Shown here in pieces: positions 9,779 through 20,154 of a DNA stretch of 64,000 nucleotides. The notes beneath the pieces are model-generated. The model saw nothing but the letters and a program-made list of their open reading frames with translations, did not search any database and was not told the DNA's origin. The number at the start of each line of letters is the position of its first letter. Positions within the stretch are counted from its first letter, which is position 1. The translations under genes and the position numbers were made by a program. The stretch spans positions 24,766-88,765 of the forward strand of contig NZ_LZLY01000057.1 in assembly GCF_001673535.1 (NCBI RefSeq), in the 5' to 3' direction. This stretch comes from Mycobacterium sp. 1081908.1 (GTDB taxonomy: Bacteria > Actinomycetota > Actinomycetes > Mycobacteriales > Mycobacteriaceae).

Positions 9779-11026
9779 ATGAGTCTGCAAGCTCCAACGC
9801 GCCCTGACTTGCGCCGGGAGGTCCACGACGCCGCGCGCCGCGCCCGGGTCGCCGCCCGCGCGCTGGCGTTGTTGCCGACCGTCGCCAAGGACGCGGCGCT
9901 GCAGTCGGCGGCCGACGCGATAGGCGCCCACACCGAGCGGATCCTGGCGGCCAACGCCGAAGACCTCGACGCCGCCCGGGCCGCCGGCACACCGACCGCG
10001 ATGCTCGACCGGTTGGCGCTGGACCACAAGCGCGTCGACGGAATCGCCGCCGGCCTGCGTCAGGTCGCGGGGCTGCCGGACCCGGTCGGCGAGGTGCTGC
10101 GGGGCTACACCCTGCCCAACGGGCTGCACCTGCGCCAGCAGCGGGTTCCGCTCGGGGTGGTCGGCATGATCTACGAGGGCCGGCCCAACGTCACCGTCGA
10201 CGCGTTCGGGTTGGCGCTCAAGTCCGGCAACGCGGTGCTGCTGCGCGGCAGCTCGTCGGCGGCGAAGTCCAATCAGACGCTCGTCGACGTCTTGCGCGGG
10301 TCGCTGATCAGCGAGGACTTGCCCGCCGACGCGGTTCAGCTCCTCTCGGCCGCCGATCGGTCCACGGTGACCCACCTAATCCAGGCGCGCGGCCTGGTCG
10401 ACGTGGTCATCCCGCGCGGCGGTGCCAGCCTGATCGACGCGGTGGTGCGCGACGCGCGGGTGCCCACCATCGAGACCGGTGTCGGCAACTGCCACGTGTA
10501 CGTGCACGAGTCCGCCGACCTGGACGTGGCGCAACGGATCCTGCTGAACTCCAAGACCCGTCGGCCCAGCGTCTGTAACGCCGCCGAGACACTGCTGGTC
10601 GATGCCGCGATCGCGGGGACGGCCATGCCCAGGCTGGTGGCCGCCTTGGAGGACGCCGGGGTGACGGTTCATCTCGACGCGGACGAGGCCGACCTGCGCC
10701 GCGAGTACCTGTCGATGGACATCGCGGTGGCCGTCGTCGACGGCGTCGACGCGGCGATCGCCCACATCAACGAGTACGGCACCGGGCACACCGAGGCCAT
10801 CGTGACGACGAATATGGCTGCGGCTCAACGGTTCAGCGACGGAGTCGACGCGGCCGCGGTGATGGTGAACGCGTCCACGGCCTTCACCGACGGCGAGCAG
10901 TTCGGTTTTGGCGCCGAGATCGGCATTTCCACGCAGAAGTTGCATGCCCGCGGCCCGATGGGGTTGCCCGAACTGACCTCGACCAAGTGGATCGCGTGGG
11001 GAGACGGGCAGACCCGCCCGGCCTGA
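9779..11026 (+). CDS. proA: Gamma-glutamyl phosphate reductase (proline synthesis)
   Basis: 415 residues, identical in length to the M. tuberculosis enzyme. It is an aldehyde-dehydrogenase-fold protein with the substrate motif [16 protein letters not shown] (129-144) and catalytic Cys266 in [14 protein letters not shown]. It reduces gamma-glutamyl phosphate with NADPH to glutamate semialdehyde, the second step of proline biosynthesis. It follows the channel gene by 46 bases; no strong ribosome site is visible before the ATG (GGATAA only). The genes that separate these two loci in M. tuberculosis (PE25, PPE41, ahpD, ahpC, recalled) are absent. Confidence 0.98.
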   Translation: MSLQAPTRPDLRREVHDAARRARVAARALALLPTVAKDAALQSAADAIGAHTERILAANAEDLDAARAAGTPTAMLDRLALDHKRVDGIAAGLRQVAGLPDPVGEVLRGYTLPNGLHLRQQRVPLGVVGMIYEGRPNVTVDAFGLALKSGNAVLLRGSSSAAKSNQTLVDVLRGSLISEDLPADAVQLLSAADRSTVTHLIQARGLVDVVIPRGGASLIDAVVRDARVPTIETGVGNCHVYVHESADLDVAQRILLNSKTRRPSVCNAAETLLVDAAIAGTAMPRLVAALEDAGVTVHLDADEADLRREYLSMDIAVAVVDGVDAAIAHINEYGTGHTEAIVTTNMAAAQRFSDGVDAAAVMVNASTAFTDGEQFGFGAEIGISTQKLHARGPMGLPELTSTKWIAWGDGQTRPA

Positions 11027-11059
11027 CGCCCCGCCCAACGCCTTAGGAGAACCGAGATC

Positions 11060-11935
11060 GTGAGTGTGCCCGCCCGGCCGGCGCCGCTGTTCGCCGACAT
11101 CGACGACGTCTCGCGGCGGTTGGCCGAGACCGGCTACCTGCCCGACACCGCCACCGCGACGGCGGTGTTCCTGGCCGACCGGCTCGGCAAGCCGCTGCTG
11201 GTGGAGGGACCGGCCGGCGTCGGCAAGACCGAGCTGGCCCGCGCCATCGCCCAGGCCACCGGCTCGGGACTGGTGCGCCTGCAGTGCTACGAGGGCGTCG
11301 ACGAGGCCCGCGCGCTGTACGAGTGGAACCACGCCAAGCAGATCCTGCGCATCCAGGCCGGCTCGGGCGACTGGGACCAGACCAAGGACGACGTGTTCAG
11401 CGAGGAGTTCCTGCTGCAGCGCCCGCTGCTGACGGCCATCCGCCGCACGGACCCGACGGTGCTGCTGATCGACGAGACCGACAAGGCCGACATCGAGATC
11501 GAGGGCCTGCTGCTGGAGGTGCTGTCCGACTTCGCGGTGACGGTCCCGGAACTGGGCACCATCACCGCCGAGCGGACACCGCTGGTGGTGCTGACCTCCA
11601 ACGCGACCCGGGAACTGTCCGAGGCGCTCAAGCGTCGTTGCCTGTTCCTGCACATCGACTTCCCGACCCCCGATCTGGAGCGCCGCATCCTGTTGTCCCG
11701 GGTCCCCGAGCTGCCCGCGCACCTGGCCGAGGAGCTGGTGCGCATCATCGGCGTGCTGCGCGGGATGCAGCTGAAGAAGGTGCCGTCCATCGCCGAGACC
11801 ATCGACTGGGGCCGCACCCTGCTCGCGCTGGGCCTGGACACCATCGACGACGCGGTGGTCGCCCAGACACTCGGCGTGGTGCTCAAGCATCAATCCGATC
11901 AGCAGCGCGCCGCCGGCGAGCTCCGGCTGAACTAG
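11060..11935 (+). CDS. MoxR-family AAA+ ATPase
   Basis: 291 residues from a GTG at 11060, with TTAGGAGA ten bases before it. It has Walker A GPAGVGKTELA at about 48-55, Walker B VLLIDETDKA, sensor 1 VLTSNATREL and an arginine finger region KRRCLFLHIDFP. MoxR ATPases remodel or activate partner von Willebrand factor A proteins, and this gene is followed after ten bases by a VWA-domain gene, the classical pair (Rv2426c-Rv2425c). It is cytoplasmic. The partner pathway is unknown; CO-dehydrogenase-type maturation is known for relatives but no such genes are nearby. Confidence 0.95.
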   Translation: MSVPARPAPLFADIDDVSRRLAETGYLPDTATATAVFLADRLGKPLLVEGPAGVGKTELARAIAQATGSGLVRLQCYEGVDEARALYEWNHAKQILRIQAGSGDWDQTKDDVFSEEFLLQRPLLTAIRRTDPTVLLIDETDKADIEIEGLLLEVLSDFAVTVPELGTITAERTPLVVLTSNATRELSEALKRRCLFLHIDFPTPDLERRILLSRVPELPAHLAEELVRIIGVLRGMQLKKVPSIAETIDWGRTLLALGLDTIDDAVVAQTLGVVLKHQSDQQRAAGELRLN

Positions 11936-11945
11936 GCACGCACCG

Positions 11946-13391
11946 ATGGCCGCCCGCCGCATCCGCCCCAGCCGCCCGCTCGCCCCGCACGGGTTGCCGG
12001 GGCATTTGGTCGGCTTCGTGGAAGCGCTTCGCGCAAGCGGGATTTCGGTGGGGCCGTCGGAGACGGTGGACGCCGGCCGGGTGATGGCGACGCTGGGCCT
12101 GGCCGATCGTGAGGTGCTGCGGGAGGGCATCGCGTGCGCGGTGCTGCGCCGCCCCGATCACCGCGAGACCTACGACGCCATGTTCGACCTGTGGTTCCCC
12201 GCCGCGCTGGGCGCACGGGCCGTGGTCACCGACGCGGAGCCCGGCGAGGCGCAAGACGGCTCGCTTCCGCCCGACGACGTCGAGGCGATGCGCCAGATGC
12301 TGCTGGACCTGCTCACCGAAAATCCCGAGCTGGCGGACATGGACGAGCGCCTGGTCGCGATGATCGCGCGGATCGTGGAGGCCTACGGCAAATACAGTTC
12401 CAGCCGGGGGCCGTCGTTCTCGTCGTACCAGGCGCTCAAGGCGATGGCGCTGGACGAACTGGAGGGCAAGCTGCTGGCCGGGCTGCTCGCGCCGTACGGT
12501 GACGAGCCCACGCCCACCCAGGAGCAGATCGCCAAAGCGCTGGCGGCCCAGCGGATCACGCAGCTGCGCAAGATGGTCGACGCCGAGACCAAGCGGCGCA
12601 CCGCCGAGCAGCTCGGCCGCGACCACGTCCAGATGTACGGCATCCCACAGCTTTCGGAGAACGTCGAGTTCCTGCGCGCCTCCGGCGAACAGCTGCGCCA
12701 GATGCAACGGGTGGTGGCGCCGCTGGCCCGCACCCTGGCGACCCGGCTGGCGGCCCGCCGGCGGCGCTCCCGGGCCGGGACCATCGACCTGCGCAAGACG
12801 CTGCGCAAGTCCATGTCCACCGGCGGGGTGCCGATCGACGTGGTGCTGGCCAAGCCCCGCCCGGCCCGGCCGGAACTCGTTGTGCTGTGCGATGTTTCGG
12901 GCTCGGTCGCCGGGTTCAGCCACTTCACCCTGCTGCTGGTGCACGCCCTGCGGCAGCAGTTCTCGCGAGTTCGGGTCTTCGCGTTCATCGACACGACCGA
13001 CGAGGTCACCCACATGTTCGGCCCGGAAGCCGACCTGGCCGTGGCGATCCAGCGGATCACCCGGGAGGCCGGCGTGTACAGCCGTGACGGGCACTCCGAC
13101 TACGGCAATGCGTTCGTCTCGTTCCTGCAGGCCCACCCGAACGCGCTGTCGCCGCGCAGCTCGCTGCTGGTGCTCGGGGACGGGCGCACCAACTACCGCG
13201 ACCCGGCCATCGATGTGCTGGTGGACATGGTGACCGCCAGCCGCCACGCGCACTGGCTGAACCCCGAGCCCAAGCACCTGTGGGGCAGCGGCGACTCGGC
13301 CGTGCCGCGCTACCAAGAGGTCATCACGATGCACGAATGCCGGTCGGCCAAGCAGCTGGCGGCGGTGATCGACCAGCTGCTGCCGGTCTGA
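11946..13391 (+). CDS. CoxE-like von Willebrand factor A domain protein
   Basis: 481 residues. The N-terminal half is an alpha-helical CoxE-type region with charged segments. The C-terminal VWA domain carries the metal-ion adhesion motif DVSGS starting at Asp316 (VVLCDVSGSVAG), followed by FAFIDTTDEVTHMF and the downstream Asp/Thr region LGDGRTNYRDP. It is the presumed partner of the MoxR ATPase ten bases upstream, acting together in metal-dependent assembly or activation of another complex. No signal peptide is seen, so a cytoplasmic location is expected. The specific client is not indicated by neighbours. Confidence 0.92.
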   Translation: MAARRIRPSRPLAPHGLPGHLVGFVEALRASGISVGPSETVDAGRVMATLGLADREVLREGIACAVLRRPDHRETYDAMFDLWFPAALGARAVVTDAEPGEAQDGSLPPDDVEAMRQMLLDLLTENPELADMDERLVAMIARIVEAYGKYSSSRGPSFSSYQALKAMALDELEGKLLAGLLAPYGDEPTPTQEQIAKALAAQRITQLRKMVDAETKRRTAEQLGRDHVQMYGIPQLSENVEFLRASGEQLRQMQRVVAPLARTLATRLAARRRRSRAGTIDLRKTLRKSMSTGGVPIDVVLAKPRPARPELVVLCDVSGSVAGFSHFTLLLVHALRQQFSRVRVFAFIDTTDEVTHMFGPEADLAVAIQRITREAGVYSRDGHSDYGNAFVSFLQAHPNALSPRSSLLVLGDGRTNYRDPAIDVLVDMVTASRHAHWLNPEPKHLWGSGDSAVPRYQEVITMHECRSAKQLAAVIDQLLPV

Positions 13392-13456
13392 CAGCGCGTC
13401 GGCCCGCTGAGCTGGGGAATCAGCGCCCGGTCTGACCTCAAGTAAGCTGGCAAATC

Positions 13457-14116
13457 GTGCAAAAGCAGCTGCGCCGGCTCGGGGTGATGGGCGGGACGTT
13501 CGATCCCATCCATTACGGCCACCTGGTGGCCGCCAGCGAGGTCGCCGACCTGTTCGACTTGGACCAGGTGGTCTTCGTGCCCAGCGGTCAGCCGTGGCAG
13601 AAGAGCCGCAACGTTTCCGCGGCCGAGGACCGTTACCTGATGACGGTGATCGCCACCGCGTCCAATCCGCGGTTTTCGGTGAGCCGCGTCGACATCGACC
13701 GCGCCGGGCCCACCTACACCCGGGACACCCTTGCCGACCTGCACGCGCTCAACCCCGAAGCGCAGCTGTACTTCATCACGGGCGCCGACGCGCTCGAGTC
13801 GATCCTGTCGTGGCAGGGCTGGGAGGAGCTGTTCGGGTTGGCGCGCTTCATCGGCGTCAGCCGGCCCGGATACGAGCTGCGCCGCGAACACGTCACCGGC
13901 GTGCTGGGCGAGCTGACCGAGGACGCGCTGACCCTCGTCGAGGTCCCGGCGCTGGCGATCTCGTCGACCGACTGCCGCCGGCGTGCCGAGGAGGGCCGCC
14001 CGCTGTGGTACCTGATGCCCGACGGTGTCGTGCAATACGTTTCGAAGCGCCGGCTGTACCGCGCGACCGAAGGAACCGGGCGCCCAACGACTTTCGCGGC
14101 GGGAAACAACGCATGA
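13457..14116 (+). CDS. nadD: Nicotinate-nucleotide adenylyltransferase
   Basis: 219 residues from a GTG at 13457. It has the nucleotidyltransferase signature [12 protein letters not shown] at residues 11-22 and the C-terminal [13 protein letters not shown], the ATP-binding (S/T)xxxxR-type motif. It adenylates nicotinate mononucleotide to deamido-NAD, the substrate of NadE, encoded about 10 kb away in this window. It begins an overlapping run: its stop overlaps the rsfS start as ATGA. Confidence 0.97.
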   Translation: MQKQLRRLGVMGGTFDPIHYGHLVAASEVADLFDLDQVVFVPSGQPWQKSRNVSAAEDRYLMTVIATASNPRFSVSRVDIDRAGPTYTRDTLADLHALNPEAQLYFITGADALESILSWQGWEELFGLARFIGVSRPGYELRREHVTGVLGELTEDALTLVEVPALAISSTDCRRRAEEGRPLWYLMPDGVVQYVSKRRLYRATEGTGRPTTFAAGNNA

Positions 14117-14508
14117 GCGCCACCAGGGAAGCCATCGACATGGCCACCGTGGCGGCCGCCGCGGCCGCCTCGAAACTGGCCGACGACGTGCTCGTCATCG
14201 ACGTCTCGGGCCAGCTGGTGATCACGGACTGCTTCGTCATCGCCTCGGCGTCCAACGAGCGGCAGGTCAACGCGATCGTCGACGAGGTCGAGGAGAAGAT
14301 GCGCAAGGCGGGCTACCGCCCGGCGCGGCGCGAGGGCGCCCGCGAAGGGCGCTGGACGCTGCTCGACTACCGCGACATCGTCGTGCACATCCAGCACCAG
14401 GACGACCGCAACTTCTACGCGCTGGACCGGCTGTGGGGCGACTGCCCGGTGATCTCGGTGGACCTGGACGACCCGGAAGGTCCCGCAGACTCGGCGAGCG
14501 CGCGATGA
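14113..14508 (+). CDS. rsfS: Ribosomal silencing factor RsfS
   Basis: 131 residues. RsfS/Iojap-family sequence with the conserved core [25 protein letters not shown], cited here in part, then [24 protein letters not shown] and a final [11 protein letters not shown]. The family binds ribosomal protein uL14 and blocks joining of the 30S and 50S subunits when nutrients are scarce. Its genomic position next to nadD is widely conserved. It overlaps nadD (ATGA at 14113-14116) and gpgP (ATGA at 14505-14508), indicating translational coupling along the run. Confidence 0.96.
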   Translation: MSATREAIDMATVAAAAAASKLADDVLVIDVSGQLVITDCFVIASASNERQVNAIVDEVEEKMRKAGYRPARREGAREGRWTLLDYRDIVVHIQHQDDRNFYALDRLWGDCPVISVDLDDPEGPADSASAR

Positions 14509-15179
14509 GGATCCGCCGCCTGGTGATGCTCCGGCACGGCCAAACCGACTTCAACGCCGGCAGCCGCATGCAGGGACAGCTGGACTCCGCGCTCACCGAA
14601 CTCGGTCGCGCCCAGGCGGTCGCCGCCGCCGAGGTGCTGGGCAAGCTGCCGCCGTTGCTGATCGTTTCGTCGGACCTGCATCGCGCCTACGACACCGCGG
14701 TCACGCTGGGGGAGCGGACCGGGTTGACGGTGCGGGTGGACCCGCGGTTGCGCGAGACCCATCTGGGCGACTGGCAGGGACTGACGCACACCGAGGTCGA
14801 CGCGCAGGCCCCCGGCGCGCGACTGGCCTGGCGCGACGACGCCAGGTGGGCGCCGCACGGCGGGGAAAGCAGGGTCGATGTGGCCGCGCGAAGCGTGCCG
14901 GTGGTCGCCGAGCTGGTGGCCGGCGAGCCGGAATGGGGTGACCCCGCCGGGCCGGACCGACCCGTGGTGCTGGTGGCGCACGGGGGGCTGATCGCCGCCC
15001 TGTCCGCGGCGTTGCTCAAGCTGCCGGTCGACAACTGGCCGATTCTGGGCGGCATGGGCAACGCCAGTTGGGCTCAACTGAGTGGGCATGCCGGTGACTC
15101 GGATGTCGATTTCGGCAGCATCCGGTGGCGCCTCGACGTGTGGAACGCTTCCGCGCAGGTTGCCAACGATGTCCTCTGA
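14505..15179 (+). CDS. gpgP: Glucosyl-3-phosphoglycerate phosphatase
   Basis: A 224-residue histidine phosphatase with the RHG signature [10 protein letters not shown] (Arg10, His11), the second-arginine region [11 protein letters not shown], the acid segment [10 protein letters not shown] and the second catalytic His in VLVAHGGLI. In mycobacteria this protein (Rv2419c) dephosphorylates glucosyl-3-phosphoglycerate to glucosylglycerate, an early step of methylglucose lipopolysaccharide (MGLP). The adjacent overlapping octT acts in the same pathway. Without that context it would be called a generic phosphoglycerate-mutase-like phosphatase. Confidence 0.93.
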   Translation: MRIRRLVMLRHGQTDFNAGSRMQGQLDSALTELGRAQAVAAAEVLGKLPPLLIVSSDLHRAYDTAVTLGERTGLTVRVDPRLRETHLGDWQGLTHTEVDAQAPGARLAWRDDARWAPHGGESRVDVAARSVPVVAELVAGEPEWGDPAGPDRPVVLVAHGGLIAALSAALLKLPVDNWPILGGMGNASWAQLSGHAGDSDVDFGSIRWRLDVWNASAQVANDVL

Positions 15180-15912
15180 CGCGCGCGCGAGGCCCACCCT
15201 GCTGGTGTTCGCCGACTCCCTTTCCTACTACGGGCCCACCGGCGGCTTGCCCGCCGACGATCCCCGCATCTGGCCCAATATCGTTGCCACGCAACTAGGT
15301 TGGGATGTCGAGCTGATCGGCCGCATCGGCTGGACCTGTCGCGACGTCTGGTGGGCGGCGACGCAGGACCCGCGGGCGTGGGCGGCGCTGCCCCGGGCGG
15401 GCGCGGTGATCTTCGCGACCGGTGGGATGGATTCGCTGCCGTCGGTGCTGCCGACCGCGGTGCGCGAGCTGATCCGCTATGTGCGCCCACCGTGGCTGCG
15501 GCGCTGGGTCCGCGACGGCTACGCGTGGCTGCAGCCCCGGCTCTCGCCGGTGGCCCGGTCGGCGCTGCCGCCGCACCTGAGCGCCGAATACCTCGAACAG
15601 ACCCGCGGCGCAATCGATTTCAACCGCCCTGGCATTCCCATCGTCGCGTCGCTGCCGTCGGTGCACATCGCCGAGACATACGGCAAGGCTCACCACGGCC
15701 GCGCGGGAACGGTGGCCGCCATCACCGAATGGGCGCAGCAACACGATGTCCCGCTGGTGGATCTCAAAGCCGCTGTGGCAGAACAGGTCATGAGTGGGCG
15801 CGGCAACCCCGACGGCATCCACTGGAATTTCGAAGCCCACCAGGCGGTCGCCGAGCTGATGCTCAAGGCCCTGGCCGAAGCCGGCGTACCCCAAGAGAAA
15901 CCGCGCGGGTAG
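15169..15912 (+). CDS. octT: Diglucosylglycerate octanoyltransferase
   Basis: 247 residues, equal to the M. tuberculosis Rv2418c protein as recalled. It is SGNH/GDSL-like: the nucleophile block [12 protein letters not shown] (Ser17) lies at the N-terminus and the DxxH pair is in [12 protein letters not shown] near residue 222. The Rv2418c enzyme adds octanoate to early MGLP intermediates. The start overlaps the end of gpgP by 11 bases, supporting shared expression and function. The protein is cytoplasmic, without a signal peptide. Confidence 0.88.
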   Translation: MSSDARARPTLLVFADSLSYYGPTGGLPADDPRIWPNIVATQLGWDVELIGRIGWTCRDVWWAATQDPRAWAALPRAGAVIFATGGMDSLPSVLPTAVRELIRYVRPPWLRRWVRDGYAWLQPRLSPVARSALPPHLSAEYLEQTRGAIDFNRPGIPIVASLPSVHIAETYGKAHHGRAGTVAAITEWAQQHDVPLVDLKAAVAEQVMSGRGNPDGIHWNFEAHQAVAELMLKALAEAGVPQEKPRG

Positions 15913-15917
15913 CGGCA

Positions 15918-16754
15918 ATGCCTGTCGTGGTGGTGACCGATGCGTCGTCGCGCCTGCCCGCCGATCTGCTCGAAAAGTGGGACATTCGCGTGGTTCCGTT
16001 GCACATCTTGCTCGACGGCCGCGACCTGCGCGACGGCTTCGACGACATTCCCGACGACATCTACCAACAGCACGCGACCACCGCCGCGGCCACCCCGGCC
16101 GAACTGGCCAACGCGTATCAGCAGGCGCTGGCGGACAGCGGCGGCGACGGCGTGGTGGCGGTGCACCTTTCCTCGGCGCTGTCCGGAACCTACGGTGCCG
16201 CCCAACGGACCGCGGCCGACCTCGACGCGAACGTGCGCGTCGTCGACTCGCGGTCGGCCGCGATGGGCACGGGGTTCGTGGCGCTGGCCGCCGCGCGCGC
16301 CGCCGCCGACGGCGCCGACCTGGGCGCCGTCGCGGGAGCGGCGACGTCGGCGGTGTCGCGCGGCCACGCGTTCGTGGTGGTGCACCGGCTGGACAACCTG
16401 CGCCGCAGCGGCCGGATCGGCGGGGCCAAGGCGTGGCTGGGGACCGCGCTGGCGCTCAAGCCGCTGTTGCGCATCGATGACGGCAAACTCGTTCTCGCCC
16501 AACGGGTGCGGACCGTGACCCACGCGACCGCGGCGATGATCGACCGGGTCTGCGAGGTCGTCGGCGAGGGCTCCGCGGCGCTGGCCGTGCAACACGTGGC
16601 CAACCCGGAGGGCGCGAACGACGTGGCGGCGGAGCTGGCGCGGCGGCTGCCGGCGTGCGAGCCGGCGATCGTCAGCCCGCTGGGGCCGGTGCTCGGGCTG
16701 CACGTCGGCCCGGGGGCCGTCGCGGTGTGCCTGGACCTAGCTCCTGGCGGCTGA
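15918..16754 (+). CDS. DegV family fatty-acid-binding protein
   Basis: 278 residues beginning MPVVVVTDASSRLP. DegV hallmarks are present: the TDASS loop, the HLSSALSGTYGAAQ block that contacts the lipid carboxylate, and VVVHRLDNLRRSGRIGG. DegV proteins bind a long-chain fatty acid and in Firmicutes supply it to fatty acid kinase; no such kinase is seen here. It is the Rv2417c counterpart and the last backbone gene before the lipid island. Its 3' end overlaps the convergent mmpL stop by 18 bases. Confidence 0.93.
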   Translation: MPVVVVTDASSRLPADLLEKWDIRVVPLHILLDGRDLRDGFDDIPDDIYQQHATTAAATPAELANAYQQALADSGGDGVVAVHLSSALSGTYGAAQRTAADLDANVRVVDSRSAAMGTGFVALAAARAAADGADLGAVAGAATSAVSRGHAFVVVHRLDNLRRSGRIGGAKAWLGTALALKPLLRIDDGKLVLAQRVRTVTHATAAMIDRVCEVVGEGSAALAVQHVANPEGANDVAAELARRLPACEPAIVSPLGPVLGLHVGPGAVAVCLDLAPGG

Positions 16755-19655
16755 CGCCACCGGCGCCGCGACGGCGGGGCGGCCGTAGTCGCCGCGCGGG
16801 TGGACGACGAGCGGCCACCAGAACCAGCGTCCGAGCAGGGTGGCGATCGACGGCATCAGCAGGGTGCGCACGATCAGGGTGTCGAGCAGCAGGCCGATGC
16901 ACACGGTGGACCCGAACTGCCCCAGCACCCGTAGGTCGCTGCCGAGCATCGACGCCATGGTGAAGGCGAACACCAGGCCCGCGGCCGTCACCACCCCGCC
17001 GGTGCCGGCCATCGACCGGATGATGCCCGTCTTGAGCCCGTGATGGATTTCCTCTTTGAACCGTGAGACCAGCAGCAGGTTGTAGTCCGACCCGACGGCC
17101 AGCAGGATGATGACCGACAGCGCCATCACGATCCAGTGGATCCTGATGCCGAACAGGTCCTGCCAAATCAGCACCGACAGCCCGAACGAGGCGGCGATCG
17201 AACTGGCCGCGGTGCCGACGATCACCAGCGCGGCGACCACGCTGCGGGTGAGCAGCAGCATGATCATGAAGATCAGCGTCAGGGCCGACACCACGGCGAT
17301 CATCAGGTCGTATTTCTCGCCGTCGGCCATGTCCCTGAACGTCGCGGCGGTTCCGCCGAGATACACCCGGGCATCCGACAGCGAGGACTGTTTCAACGCC
17401 TCCTGGGCGGCGGTGCGTTCGGCGTCGACCCGCGCGATGCCGTCCGGCGTCATCGGATCGCCCTGATGGGTGATGAAGAACCGGGCCGACTTGCCGTCCG
17501 GCGACAGGAACATGCGCAGGCCCGTCTGGAAATCCGGGTTGTCGAAGGCCTCCGGTGGCAGGTAGAAGAAGTCGTCGTTCTTGGACTGATCGAAGCTTTG
17601 CCCCATCACGATGGCGGTGTTGCTCATCGCCTCCATCTGGTCGATCATCGCCTTGAACGTCTGGTAGAGCGTCAGCGTGATGCCCCTGGTGTTCTTCAGC
17701 GTCGAGATCAGTACGGGGAACAGTGCATTCAGGTCGTGGGTGGCCTTGGCGGTGTGTGCGATATCGGCGGTGAGGTAGTGGAACTGCTCGGCGAGCTGGT
17801 CGAAGCCGTCGAAGGTGTCGAAGAGGGACCGTATGCCGATGCACAACGGGATGTCGTAGCAGTGCCGCTCCCAGTAGAAGTAGCTACGTACCGGCCGGAA
17901 GGTGTCGTCGAAATCCGCGATGTGGTCGCGCAACTTGTCGGTGATCTGTGAGGTCACCTCGGTGGTCTTCGCGCTGTCGTCGGCGGCGTTGGCCAGGTCC
18001 AGCGACACCTCGTACTGGCGTTGCGTGGTGTCGATCTGAGTCTGCAGGTCGTCGGCCATCCTGAGGATGTCGGCGATGCGGTCCTTGAGGAAACTCATGT
18101 TCTGCATCGTCGTCTGACTCTGGATGCTGTTCTGGAACGGAATCGAGCTGTGCTGAATCGGGATTCCCAGCGGCCGGGTGATGTCCTGGACCATGGCGAT
18201 GCCCTGCGTGCGCATCTCGTTCTTCGCCACCCGGTCCAACACCAGCATGTCGGCCGGGTTTCGCATGTCGTGGTCGGACTCGACCATCAACAGGTCGGGG
18301 TTCATCCGCGCCTCGGAGAAATGCCGATTCGCCGCCTCTTGGCCTTGGTTGGACGGGGCTGACAACGGCAGGTAATGCCGGTCGTTGTAGCTCGTGTGGT
18401 AGCTCGGCAGGGCGATCATGCCGACCAGCACGATCGCGCCGCTCACGGCCAAAATCGGTGCGGGCCAACGCACTACGGCGGTGCCCACCCGCCGCCACAG
18501 CCGACCGCGCTTGGTCTGCCTTTCGAAGAGGTGAAAGCGACTGCCGACGAAGACGACCGCGGGGCCCAGCGTGAGCCCGGCCGCGACCACCACCAGCATG
18601 CCGATCGCCACGGGTGCGCCCATGGTGTTGAACCAGGGCAGCCGCGAAAAACTCAGGCAATACGTCGCCCCGGCGATCGTCAGGCCCGACCCCAGGACGA
18701 CGGGAGCGACACCCTTGAATGTGGTGTAGTACGCGCTTTCCCGGTCCTCGCCGGAGGCCAATGCCTCTTGATAGCGCCCGACGAGGAAGATGCCGTAGTC
18801 GGTCCCGGCGGCGATCGCAAGCATGGTGAGGATGTTCGCGGCGAAGGTCGTGAGCCCGAATGCGTTGTGATAAGCCAGGACCGCGACGACCCCGCGCGAA
18901 CACGCCAGCGCGACAAGGGTCATGAACAGCTGCACGAGCGTGGTGACGACGGACCGGTAGACCAGCAGCAGCATGATCGCGATGGCGCCCAGCGTGAACA
19001 GCGTGATCTTCGCCAGGCTGGCGTTGCCGATGATGTGCATGTCGTCAGACAGCGCGGCGGGTCCGGTGACGTAGGCCTTCACGCCGGGGGGCGCCTTGTT
19101 CTCGTCGATCACCTTGCGGACGGCGTCCACGGACTCGTTGGCCTGCGTTGTGCCCTGATTACCGGCAAGGTTGATCTGCACATAGGCGGACTTGGCGTCG
19201 GCGCTCTGAGCGCCGGCCGCCGTCAGCCGGTCACCCCAGAAGTCCTGGATGTGCTCGATGTGCTTGGGGTCTTGGCGGAGCTGTCGAATCAGGTTGTCGT
19301 AGTAGTGGTGTGCATCGGGGCCGAGGGGTTGCTGGCCCTCCAGCACGATCATCACCGTGCTGTTGGAATCGAATTCGCGGAAGTTGTGGCCCATCCGCAT
19401 CATCGCCTTCATCGACGGCGCGTCCAGCGGTGCCATCGGCGCCGAGTGCGCCTCGCCGACCTTTTCCAGCGTGGGAACGATGACGTTCACCAACACGGTG
19501 ACGGCCACCCAGCCCAAAATGATCGGTATCGCGAAGATGCGGATCGCGTGGGAGAGATAGGGCCGGTGGCCGCGATCCGCCATGCTGGGCTTGGTCGTGA
19601 TCGGGCCTGTGTCCGCCGCGCTCGCGTCGCGGTCGGCCTTGTCGATGTCGGTCAT
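16737..19655 (-). CDS. mmpL: MmpL-family RND lipid transporter, MmpL4-like
   Basis: 972 residues. N-terminal cytoplasmic segment, TM1 about 37-60, large periplasmic loop, a bundle of helices at about 215-400, a second periplasmic loop with a coiled-coil-like part around 520-600, and a second helix bundle. Both proton-relay Asp-Tyr pairs are present (D286-Y287 and D857-Y858). The size and the coupled mmpS partner are typical of MmpS/MmpL4 and MmpS/MmpL5 pairs, which move lipids, siderophores or drugs across the inner membrane. The cargo here is unknown; position beside a TPP-type locus suggests a lipid, but it is not one of the five canonical TPP genes. Translation overlaps mmpS by ATGA. Confidence 0.93.
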   Translation of the reverse strand: MTDIDKADRDASAADTGPITTKPSMADRGHRPYLSHAIRIFAIPIILGWVAVTVLVNVIVPTLEKVGEAHSAPMAPLDAPSMKAMMRMGHNFREFDSNSTVMIVLEGQQPLGPDAHHYYDNLIRQLRQDPKHIEHIQDFWGDRLTAAGAQSADAKSAYVQINLAGNQGTTQANESVDAVRKVIDENKAPPGVKAYVTGPAALSDDMHIIGNASLAKITLFTLGAIAIMLLLVYRSVVTTLVQLFMTLVALACSRGVVAVLAYHNAFGLTTFAANILTMLAIAAGTDYGIFLVGRYQEALASGEDRESAYYTTFKGVAPVVLGSGLTIAGATYCLSFSRLPWFNTMGAPVAIGMLVVVAAGLTLGPAVVFVGSRFHLFERQTKRGRLWRRVGTAVVRWPAPILAVSGAIVLVGMIALPSYHTSYNDRHYLPLSAPSNQGQEAANRHFSEARMNPDLLMVESDHDMRNPADMLVLDRVAKNEMRTQGIAMVQDITRPLGIPIQHSSIPFQNSIQSQTTMQNMSFLKDRIADILRMADDLQTQIDTTQRQYEVSLDLANAADDSAKTTEVTSQITDKLRDHIADFDDTFRPVRSYFYWERHCYDIPLCIGIRSLFDTFDGFDQLAEQFHYLTADIAHTAKATHDLNALFPVLISTLKNTRGITLTLYQTFKAMIDQMEAMSNTAIVMGQSFDQSKNDDFFYLPPEAFDNPDFQTGLRMFLSPDGKSARFFITHQGDPMTPDGIARVDAERTAAQEALKQSSLSDARVYLGGTAATFRDMADGEKYDLMIAVVSALTLIFMIMLLLTRSVVAALVIVGTAASSIAASFGLSVLIWQDLFGIRIHWIVMALSVIILLAVGSDYNLLLVSRFKEEIHHGLKTGIIRSMAGTGGVVTAAGLVFAFTMASMLGSDLRVLGQFGSTVCIGLLLDTLIVRTLLMPSIATLLGRWFWWPLVVHPRGDYGRPAVAAPVASAARS

Positions 19656-20089
19656 GCGGACTTCACCAGGCAGAAGGTCTGGGCGTTGTGGCCGTCGGAA
19701 TTCTGGCTATCGCGGACGACGCCGTCCACGGTGATCTTGCAGCTGATTCGGCTGCCGTCGCTTTGCGCCATGACGTTGGCGCTCACCGAGGGAAGCGTGG
19801 TGGAGATGGTCGTCGACCAGGGCAGCGGGGCGTTGTTGATCTGGTGGGTGTTGGCGTTCTCGTCCCAGTAGTTGATGTTCGCGGTGGACCCGGGCGGGCC
19901 GGAGATGTCGTAGACGACGACCTTCGGATTGAACTGCACGATCTCGATTCCCTTGCCCGCGTTCGCGTTGAGGTCCTCGGACCCGAAAATTTTGTGCAGC
20001 CGCGACACCACCAAGGCCGAGACGCCGAGCACGACCACCAACACCACAGGAATCCACGCTCGCCTGAGCGTCCGGGCTAGGGCCTTCAT
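19652..20089 (-). CDS. mmpS: MmpS-family membrane-anchored accessory protein
   Basis: 145 residues: basic N-terminus, one transmembrane anchor (about 13-30, WIPVVLVVVLGVSALVV), then an extracytoplasmic beta-rich domain with KVVVYDISGPPGSTANINYW, the ITVDGVVRDS block and a terminal C-containing TFCLVKSA. This is the standard MmpS architecture. MmpS proteins act as scaffolds or periplasmic adaptors for the MmpL encoded next to them. The gene leads the mmpS-mmpL pair and overlaps mmpL by four bases. A 14-base imperfect palindrome lies 66 bases upstream. Confidence 0.93.
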   Translation of the reverse strand: MKALARTLRRAWIPVVLVVVLGVSALVVSRLHKIFGSEDLNANAGKGIEIVQFNPKVVVYDISGPPGSTANINYWDENANTHQINNAPLPWSTTISTTLPSVSANVMAQSDGSRISCKITVDGVVRDSQNSDGHNAQTFCLVKSA

Positions 20090-20154
20090 ACCTTGACCGC
20101 CTTCCGCTCGCCCCCGCGGACCACCGCCGCCGACAACGCCGGTTGCCGATACAT